The translations under genes were made by a program, and so were the position numbers. A stretch of 64,000 bases of DNA from Lunularia cruciata (taxonomy: Eukaryota > Streptophyta > Marchantiopsida > Lunulariales > Lunulariaceae). Below, piece after piece: positions 56,787 through 64,000 of this stretch (the first letter of the stretch is position 1; every line of letters begins with the position of its first letter). The notes below the pieces were generated by a model. The model saw nothing but the letters and a program-made list of their open reading frames with translations, had not been told where the DNA came from and did not search any database. The DNA lies in assembly GCA_948567375.1 (NCBI GenBank), contig OX419762.1:31811465-31875464 (forward strand), given 5' to 3'.

Positions 56787-57721
56787 TGGCGGCAATACCT
56801 GATGTTATCCTTGCTATGCAACAACAAATCGAGCACCTTACTCAAGTGTTGGATGAACGAGATCTTTGACGACAAGAGCATGTAGAGAGGGTACCGATTT
56901 GAGAAGGAGAAGATTGTATCAGATTCCCTAAACCCAAAGTATTTGAAGGCAAGAATCTCCCGGGTGTAGTGGAGAATTTTATGTTTGACTGTGAACGTTA
57001 TTTTGAAGCTACAAATCTACAAGATGAGCAAAAATAGATTCTCTTGGCTTCTAGCCAATTGGATGTAGTAGCAAAACTATGGTGGAGATTCCAAGTGGAG
57101 CGAGCTGAATGAAAAATTGTTACAGCAATCTTGACATGGGCAGAAATCAAGAGTGCAATAATTAATCGATTCCAGGCTATAAATGCCACACGAGCTACAC
57201 GGGATAAGTTGGCAAAGTTGAAACAAATTGGCTCTATAAGAAGTTACATCACGTAGTTCCAAAACACCATCATGCAAATTCCAAATATATTGGAAGGTGA
57301 AGCTCTGGATTGATTTGTGAGGGGCTTGAAGGTGAAAACCAAATTAGAAGTAACCATGCAAGAGCCACAAAACTTGGAGGAAGTCATGCGATTGGCCAAA
57401 CGTTTTGATTCCTTGGTGGCAACAACTTGGTCTTGACCTTGACCTCCACAGAGCCTACCAATACACCACACACAAGTGGAGGAGCCAACACCCATAGAGA
57501 TTGATGCTATTCAACAAACACCACTTGGCATGGCAGATAGAGAGAAATTGCAACAAAATGGTGGTTGTTTTTATTGTCGCCAAGTGGAGCATTGCATTGC
57601 TGAATGTCCACTCAAGTATGGACGACCTCAACAAGTTGCCCTAGTGGAGGTTGTGGAGCAGAATGATCAAGGAAACAAGGAATCCCAGTAGGAGATTTTG
57701 AGCCGCCTATTGGGAGCTTGA
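56787..57721 (+). pseudogene. F1 gag
   Basis: One frame from ATG 56787 (MAAIPDVILAMQQQIEHLTQ) to TGA 57719 with internal stops. Capsid-like region FPKPKVFEGKNLPGVVENFM, LDVVAKLWWRFQVE, INRFQAINATRATRDKLAKL. The zinc knuckle is CFYCRQVEHCIAEC at 57567-57608. Of the internal stops, TGA ones fit CGA and TAG ones fit CAG, so few if any insertions or deletions have occurred. Confidence 0.85.
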
Positions 57722-57759
57722 TTAGTTCCAATGGGATTGAAGGCTTGACCTAAGCAAGT

Positions 57760-59120
57760 TTGCTTCACTTGCATGGTAAGATATCTAATCAGGGTTGTAA
57801 GATTTTGGTTGATTTTGAAAGTTCAAAGAATTGCATGTCTGTGCAAGAAGCAAAGGAATTGGGTATTCTTATCAAGCTAGTAATTGGAAGTAGTTTGATG
57901 ATGGTGGATGGTAGAAAGGGTTCTGCATTCCGCACCTCGCATCCTGTTACCTTCAAGATTGGGAAGGAGTATTTGGAGTGTATGAGGTTTGTAGTGGCTC
58001 CTCTACACTATGATATCATCCTAGGTCTACCTTGGCTTGTACGTCATAAGGTTCAATTTGATTGGACCAGATGACAATTTCAAGTACAACACCAAGGTAG
58101 GAATTTCCGATTAGGTTGTTTGGCATCTTTGAGTAAGACACCTAAGAATAGTCAGTCCCAAGATGGGAAGTTTATTGAGAAGGTAGCCATAGAGCAAACC
58201 TCAAAGGGAGATGAGTCCCCAGATGTAATACTTTGAGGACAAGAGAAGAGAGAAAACATAGATTGCACACTCAAACATTCGATGCCCCAAAGGAGCACCT
58301 TCTCTTTATTATATAGACAAAGAGGATCTCCTCCAAGGAAGCTCCACCATAGGATTAGGGACACAGATAGGTGACATGTCAGCAAGCTCCACCCTTGGAT
58401 TACTTCTTGGATGGGTGACATGTCTGGTCTAGGTCCTATCTGGTTGGTCAAACAAGCTTTGACTGGGGGGAATCTTTTAGGGAATCTTCTTGTAGGAATC
58501 TCAAAATCACGTGAGTAAGGTACCATTGGAAAGCTCTTGACAAGACAAAGCAGGGGGGAGGGAAAGGCCGGCCTTTCCTCCAATTGGGGGGGGGAGGAAA
58601 CCTGCACATTTTTGAGGCCTAATTCATCTATTTAGGCCTCCGAAATTGCCTTAAACCAATTCTCACCTTTAAATCATATGTTTAGCTATTGGTTCTAAGG
58701 TTCTCAAGTCTATTTTGGTTTCTGCCCTATTTGTAGAAGTACTCTTTTGGTGATACTTCTGTCTTATCTATTTTGACCATCATGTATAATATCATTCTAG
58801 ATGTTACCAAACCGAATTTCACATCTAGATCATATAGCTAGCTCTTGGTATTACACCAAATGGGAAGTTTGCCAAGAAGGCAACCATGGAGCAAGCTTGG
58901 AAAGAGAGATGAGTCCCTGGAAGGGAAGTTTGTTAGTAAAGCAGCCATAGAGCAAGCTTTGGAGGAAGATAAGTCTGTATTTGCAGTGTGGATCAAGCCG
59001 ATGGCACAAGAACAATATGAGGAAGGCCAAGAGCCTCATCAAGCAATTGTTGATTGGATAGTTCAAGAGTTTGCGGACATGTTTTCGAAGGATCTGCCAA
59101 AGGGATTACCCTTTGATTGA
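57760..59120 (+). pseudogene. F1 aspartic protease and linker, split by a solo E LTR
   Basis: Protease core ILVDFESSKNCMS near 57800-57840 (D-F-E replaces D-S-G, so the catalytic box is damaged) and YDIILGLPWLVRHKVQFDW at 58009-58065. The linker has three tandem copies of a GKF-x-x-K-x-A-x-x-EQ unit (58157, 58860, 58923). The E LTR 58224-58855 sits between units 1 and 2. The region ends EFADMFSKDLPKGLPFD, the usual start of reverse transcriptase. Confidence 0.75.
58224..58855 (-). repeat. Solo LTR of family E inside F1
   Basis: It is the reverse complement of the E LTR at 11403-12134, with ends TGTAATAC and GGTATTACA over 632 bp. Flanks CCAGA (58219-58223) and CCAAA (58856-58860) are a 5-bp target duplication with one difference. 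It arose by recombination between two LTRs. Confidence 0.85.
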
Positions 59121-60255
59121 GGTATGCTCTTCAAGATTGAGTTATTGCTAGGGAGTACTCCAATGAGTAGACCAATCTATCGGCTCTCACCAAAGGAGTT
59201 GGAGGAGTTGCGAACAACACTACCGAGTTGTTGGAGAAGGACTTCATACGACATAGTATCTCTTCTTGGGGAGCACCGGTACTATTTGTTCCAAAGAAGG
59301 ATGGAGGACTTTGTTTTTGTATTGATTACCATGTGCTCAATAAGCAAATCGTGAAGAATGCATACCCCTTACCTTGGATCAATGAGTTGCTTGATCAACT
59401 AAGTGGAGCACGTTACTTTTCCAAGTTGGATCTTTGCAGCGGCTATTGGCAAATTCCGATTGATAGAGAGGATCTGCAAAACAATGCCTTTTGCACAAAA
59501 TATGAGCATTTTTAGTAGAAAGTTTCACCTTTCAAACTCACTAATGCTCCAACAGTCTTCATGGATCAGATGCATTGGGTGTTGGATGGACTATTGGATT
59601 GGTTAGTGGTGCTGTTCTTGGATGATATCTTAATCTATAGCAAGACAAAGGCAGAACATGTGAATCATGTGCGATAAGTCCTAAGATGACTATGACAATG
59701 AAATTTTACTATAAGAAGTCGAAGTGTGCCTTTTGGCAAAAGGAGGTTATCTTCTTGGGTCATAAGATCTCCTCAGAGGGGATCAAGATGGAAGAAGAGA
59801 AGATCAAGGTTATTACTGATTGGCCTACCCCAAAAGATGCTACAAAAGTAGAGGCATTTAATGGATTGGCCAATTTTTACCGGCGGTTCATCCACTATTA
59901 TGCTCATGTGGCTGCACCATTGACTGATCTCTTGGGGAAACAAGTGATCATGCAAACTAACCACAAGCCATTGTTGCAGACCTTACACCTGGAGCACATG
60001 AAGAGTCGACATCATCAATGGGAAGAGCAACTCCAATTGTTTAACATCAAACTTGAGTACAAACCATGTCAATTCCATGTCATCCTTGATGCTCTATCAC
60101 AACAACCTGATTTGAAGTCTCTTCCTCTCATCGCGGCAGCAATTACAACGGTATCAATTGACCCCAAGATCCATAACAAGTTTCGGTTAGCTCTACAACA
60201 AGATCCCTTCTTCCAAATGGTACATGGTTATCTAACAACAGGTGACAAGGAGTAA
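59121..60255 (+). pseudogene. F1 reverse transcriptase and truncated RNase H
   Basis: Motifs: [20 protein letters not shown] (59261-59320), [20 protein letters not shown] (59412-59471) and the catalytic FLDDILIYS (59617-59643). The thumb/connection is FLGHKISSEGIKM and FNGLANFYRRFIH. After LTDLLGK (59920-59940) the reading jumps to QTNHKPLLQTLHLEHM, so about 100 residues of RNase H including its first acidic residues are deleted in frame. The end is LDALSQQPDLKS. Stops near 59514-59519 and 59676. Confidence 0.8.
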
Positions 60256-61770
60256 AACACCTTCTCCTTCAAGGAAGGCCTTCTATTCCATGCGGACTGG
60301 ATCTATGTTCTAGCCAAAGGTGATCTTCGACTTGTGCACCTTCAAGAAGCCCATGATTTACCCATTGCTGGTCACATGGGTGTGGACAAGACCTTGGGTA
60401 TCCTCCAACTTCAACAATGGTGGCCCAACATGACACGAGATGTTTGAGAATTTGTTCAATCGTGTGAGAGCTACCAATGTAACAAGGCCAGCAACCAGAA
60501 GCCAAGTGGACTCCTTCAACCGCTCGCCATTCCATCAGCTCGTTGGGAGCATGTGAGCTTGGATCTCATCACATCCTTGCCAAAGACAAAATAAGGACTG
60601 TGAGCCGGCCTGTCTCTCACTCAGGATGAACCTCTGATGGCTATTATGGTAGCGCACCATGGACTAAGAAGGCAAGGAACCCAAACTCCATCATACTCCT
60701 CCAAGGCTAACACTCCAAGACTCAAGACATTGCTCACTAGAAAACTCAATGAGAGAGAGATAGTTGCAAATGAAAGGATGATGAGTACCTCCTCACCCCT
60801 TGTTTATATACTTGTGAAATAGTTACGTACCAAAGTTACTAATTACCATAGTAACTCAAGTTATTAGACTAAAAGTCAAGTAAAGTCAATTAGTAGAAAG
60901 GAATATCCATTCACATGGGCATATTCCCCTAAGCATGTGGTCTTATCTTGACCCAACCACTAAGTCAAGGATTCCTTCACATGGGCTATCCTTGGACTAA
61001 AGAAGAATCCAAAACAAAAAGGCTTGCGGGCCCAAGAGTTCTCAACTCTTTCTTCAAAGCCAAACACCTAGGAATAATACCAAGTCAACACACTAAAATC
61101 CAAAATAGTGGTGCTCATCTTTTCTACTTCTTTTAAAGTATAGTCCCCTCTATCTTAGCTATGACTAACTTTAGCTAACCATGACTAATATAGAACCATC
61201 CTTTATCTCTATATAAATAATATCTCTTAAGTACTTGTAATACCAAGCTAAATATCACAATACCACACACATGCACAAATGGGTGTTATAGGACACACCG
61301 CCATTGTGGTGTTTGTGGATAAGCTTAGTAAGCAAATCCACTTGGCACCAACCTGTGACACCGTGGATGCTCCAACCTTAGCGCAAATCTACTTTAACAA
61401 TGTCTTCAAGCATCATGGGATGCCATGCGTACTCATCTCCGACCGTGATCCTTGATTTATCAGGAAGTTTTGGCAAGCACTCTTTGAGATACTCGGCACC
61501 AAGCTTACTTTGTCCACGGCCTATCATCCTCAAATTGATGGACAAACCAAACGTGCAAATCATACATTGGAGGATATGTTGGGTGCCTTTGTCAATGTAC
61601 ACCATACCAATTGGGATGAATGTCTTGCCGTTACAAAATTTGCCTACAACAATTCCAAACAGGCAAGCACCGGATTCTCTCCTTTCTTTCTCAATTTTGG
61701 CCAAGATCCGCTTGGTCCAAATTCTCTTCTTGCTCCCCCTCCATCTCAAGTTCCTCATACTTCCTCATTC
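60256..61770 (+). pseudogene. F1 integrase, split by a solo B LTR
   Basis: Zinc domain: LQEAHDLPIAGHMGVDKTLG then CESYQCNKAS. Catalytic residues: Asp in SLDLITSLP (60556-60584), Asp in LISDRDP (61434-61455), and the expected Glu in DGQTERxN is Lys here (DGQTKRANHTLED, 61540-61578). The B solo LTR 60599-61290 with GGAC duplications divides TK* from GHTAIVVFVDKLS. Removing LTR and one GGAC restores the frame exactly. Stops at 60447 and 61454 fit CGA-to-TGA. Confidence 0.85.
60599..61290 (-). repeat. Solo LTR of family B inside F1 integrase
   Basis: Plus-strand ends are TGTGAGCCGGCC and GGGTGTTATA, 692 bp, flanked by GGAC at 60595-60598 and 61291-61294. It is closely similar to 16027-16702. The 4-bp duplication agrees with the GTGC of B2. 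Confidence 0.9.
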
Positions 61771-62349
61771 TTGACCACTATATCCGAATCTCTCCAACAA
61801 GCCAAGTCTCACCTCCTTGTTGCTCAAAATCGCCAAAAACAATATACGGACCACCATCATCGTGATCTCACCTTTGAAGTCGGTGATAAAGTCTTTTTAC
61901 CCTCTAGTAACCTTCCTCTCCCACTTGATACCCAAGTTTGTAAACTTGCCCCTAATTGGATAGGACTCTTTGATATCACCCAAATTGTCTCTCTTGTTAC
62001 TTATCGACTTGCCTTGCCTTGTTACATGCATATCCATCATGTCTTTCATGTTTCCAAGTTGAACCCCTTTGTTCCTAACCCCTCTTCCTTTTCCTCTAGA
62101 GGCCAACCTCCCCCTCTTCCTGTCCATATCAATGATCATGAGGAGTACAAAGTTGATTGTGTCCTTGCATGTCGCAATATTCAACAAGGCCGTCACCAAC
62201 ATACAGAGTACAAGGTCCTTTGGAAAGGGTATCCCCTTCATGATGCCACCTGGGAACCTCTTTCTCACCTCCAGAATGCACAGACAAACATGCAGGAATT
62301 CAAAGCTTCACTAGAAAAGAGGACGTCACCAACTAATGGTGGGAGAATA
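61771..62349 (+). CDS. F1 integrase C-terminus and chromodomain, open segment
   Basis: This is the tail of an open frame running 61510-62415. SH3-like integrase end: FEVGDKVFLPSSNLPLPLDT and VFHVSKLNPFVPNPSSF. The chromodomain (62140-62320) reads HEEYKVDCVLACRNI, EYKVLWKGYPLHDATWEP and HLQNAQTNMQEFKASL. Chromodomains bind methylated histone H3 tails and direct chromovirus integration to heterochromatin. The aromatic/basic WKGY and TWEP hallmarks are intact. The frame runs into the 3' LTR at 62350. Confidence 0.85.
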
Positions 62350-62775
62350 TGTAACAATATGGAGTTTAGCAATGAAGTTAGTCGGGCTTACAAAGTAGCA
62401 CATAAGACAAATTAGCCTAGAATATTCCGGAAGTATCTAGGAAGCTTCTTGGGAAGCTTCTTGGCTAGCTTAGCTTGCACCTCAAGTAAGTAGCTTCTAG
62501 AAGGAAGCTTCTAGAAACTTCCAAGTAGCTTAGCTTGCACGCTAGGTAGGCTGTTTCTATAAGGAAGCTTCTTGAGAAGCTTCCTATTTAACTTGGCTTG
62601 CACTCTAAGAAAGTGGCTTGAGAAAGCTTCTTGAGAAGCTTCTCAAGGGCCTTGCATGCTACCTATAAATACCAAAGCCAAATCTCATGCTAAGCATTTG
62701 GAATTTTCCCTCATTCAAGTGTCCCAATGTGAGTTTCTATTCTCCTATTTCTCTCCTCGGATTCGGTCTTTTTTA
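62350..62775 (+). repeat. F1 3' LTR
   Basis: TGTAACAATATGGAGTTTAG to TCGGTCTTTTTTA, collinear with 56089-56514. The outer end has lost its CA through small changes next to the target duplication. Confidence 0.85.
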
Positions 62776-62998
62776 GCATGCAAGCTAAGTTAGCCATGAA
62801 GCTTCCTAAGAAGCTTCTGCCTAGAAGCTACCAGTTTACATAAAAATTACCCAATAACTGGAAGGTACCAAGTAGCTTCCTAGATGCTTCTAAAATATTC
62901 TTATAATTCTTGGTTAATTTAGCCTATTTGAAAGTTTGTTAGTCTCAACTAATTTATAAGTAACAATATAGTAATAATATGGATGACTCCATATTGTT

Positions 62999-64000
62999 AC
63001 ATATTCCTCCATGGCTAGTTGGTGATGTCCTCGTCACCATGGAAGCTTCAAAATCTTGGTGGCCGCTTGTGCATTGTGGAGATGAGAAAGTGGTTCCAAG
63101 TAGCATCATGAAGGGGATACCCTTTCCAAAAGACTTTGTACTCAATATGTTGTTGGCAAACATGTTGAATGTTGCAACATGCAAGGATATGATCAACTTC
63201 ATACTCCTTATGATTGTTGATAGGGACAGGAGGAGGAAGCAATTGGATACAAGAGAAAAAGGAAGATGGATTAGAAACAAAGGGTTTTAACTTGGAAATA
63301 TGAAAGATAGGGTGGATTTGCATATGTTAGTGCAAGGCAAGGCAAGTCAATAAGTAACAAGAGAAATGATTTGGGTGACATCAAATGGTCCTATCCAATA
63401 GGAGCAAGTTTACAAACTTGAGTATCAAGTGAGAGGTGGAAGTTACTAGAATAAAGCATGACCTTATCACCAAGTTGAAAGGTGAGATCATGATGATGTT
63501 AGACCATGTATTGTTTTTGACAATTTTAAGCAACAAGAGATGAGATTTGGCTTATTACAAGGATTGGGATATTGCAAGAAGGTAGAAGTAGGAGGGACAT
63601 GAGATTGAGCAAGAGAAAGAATGGAATTTGGAACAATTGGATCTTGGCCAAAATTAAAGAAGAAGGGAGAGAATCCGGTGCTTGCCTACTTGGAGTTATT
63701 GTAGGCAAACTCAATAGTTGCAAGACATTCATCCTAGTTGGTATGGTGAATGTTGACAAAGGCACAAAGCATATCCTCTAAGGTGCCATTTTCATGTTTG
63801 GTTTGTCCATTGGCTTGAAGATGATACGTCGTGGACAATGCAAGCTTGGTGCCGAGTCGCTAGAAGAGTGCTTGTCAAAATGTTCAATGAATCAAGAGTC
63901 ACGATCAGAGATGAGTACACAAGGCATCCCATGATGCTTGAAGACATTGTCAAAATAGATTTGGGCCAATGTTGTAGTATCTATTGTATCAAAGGTTGGT
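62999..64000 (-). pseudogene. F2 chromodomain and integrase, running off the window
   Basis: The minus strand from 63323 to about 63050 gives NNHKEYEVDHILACCNIQHV then IEYKVFWKGYPLHDATWNHF, an intact chromodomain pattern. Above it, to 64000, are decayed integrase parts (for example FGQDPIVPNSI-like sequence near 63610-63650 and ASTGFSPFFFNF-type sequence near 63650-63690). It is tail-to-tail with F1. Confidence 0.75.

Larger units (their letters stand above)
56089..62775 (+). mobile_element. Complete chromodomain Ty3/gypsy element F1, with solo LTRs of E and B inside
   Basis: The order is 5' LTR (56089-56514), tRNA-Met primer site, leader ORF, gag, protease, reverse transcriptase, RNase H (part deleted), integrase, chromodomain and 3' LTR (62350-62775). 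Without the two solo LTRs it is about 5.35 kb. Stops throughout are mainly TGA or TAG at expected CGA or CAG. Confidence 0.9.
55804..62998 (-). repeat. Family F copy F2 3' LTR, split by F1
   Basis: The minus strand starts TGTAACAATATGGAG at 62998 and runs to 62776, then continues at 56088 to 55804 (TGTAAAAGACC on plus). F1 lies between with flanks TGGCA (56084-56088) and TAGCA (about 62774-62778). Rejoined, the LTR is roughly 508 bp and regains the ACTTGGCATGCAAGCTAAG reading seen in other F LTRs. Confidence 0.75.

Noticed and set aside
58560..58605. G-rich run (eight or more G) as a G-quadruplex regulatory element
   Set aside because: It is a single homopolymer-like tract inside the solo E LTR, absent from the other E LTR, and could be a sequencing or decay feature.
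61378..61774. Overlapping frames on both strands over the F1 integrase
   Set aside because: The plus frame starting at 61510 carries the integrase motifs; the others are shadows.
62140..62320. The chromodomain as part of a host chromatin protein gene
   Set aside because: It is fused to integrase in one frame and followed directly by the element LTR.

Overview
The window is nuclear DNA of a streptophyte (green plant lineage). The evidence is layered Ty3/gypsy and Ty1/copia retroelements with plant-type primer sites, chromodomain integrases, an apparent GT-AG spliced potato-inhibitor-I gene, and C-to-T decay of CG/CHG type typical of heavily methylated plant repeats. A non-seed land plant or charophyte alga would fit, but the sequence does not fix the species. 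Nearly everything from 1 to 42,000 and from 55,000 to 64,000 is nested, mostly dead LTR retroelements. The stretch 42,000-55,000 is lower-copy and holds the only convincing host gene. I saw no rRNA, tRNA or CRISPR array.

Family names used here are local. A is a Ty3/gypsy family with copies at 1-4558 (-), 4883-11402 (+), 15401-31179 (-, interrupted) and fragments near 34,955 and 55,075. B is a Ty3/gypsy family with ~676-bp LTRs, 4-bp target duplications and an extra upstream zinc-knuckle ORF. It has a full-length copy at 16027-29515 (-), a decayed copy at 36750-41940 (+), a solo LTR at 60599-61290, and LTR pieces. E is a gypsy element at 11403-15400 (+) with a solo LTR at 58224-58855. F is a chromodomain gypsy family: a whole copy at 56089-62775 (+), a second copy entered at 55804-64000 (-), and fragments at 32000-33640 and 48090-49050. 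D is a family with no recognisable polymerase, at 21410-25180 (+) and 27202-29069 (-).

The most notable content is in the right-hand A copy. Between gag and reverse transcriptase it carries a cytosine-C5 DNA methyltransferase: motifs I, IV (PC box), VI (ENV), VIII, IX and X occur in order over about 950 bp, broken by stops mostly explicable as C-to-T changes. The element therefore once encoded its own DNA methyltransferase. The left A copy has lost this segment by deletion, and A2 is truncated before it.

Second, family D is bounded by TGTGG...GTCACA termini and exact 5-bp target duplications (TGTTT, CAAAG). It carries a long acidic/coiled-coil ORF of about 890 codons, and its two copies share the C-terminal coding part. 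D1 sits in the gag gene of B and D2 in the 5' LTR of the same B copy. Removing D1 plus one TGTTT restores the gag reading frame exactly.

The nesting order can be read directly: A2 was entered by B2, and B2 by D1 and D2. F2 sits in an A gag fragment, the F2 LTR was entered by F1, and F1 by a solo E LTR and a solo B LTR. In the lower-copy part lie a two-domain potato inhibitor I gene (46977-47570), a 44-unit TA microsatellite, a decayed PIF/Harbinger-type transposase (49456-50943) and a few short unassigned ORFs.
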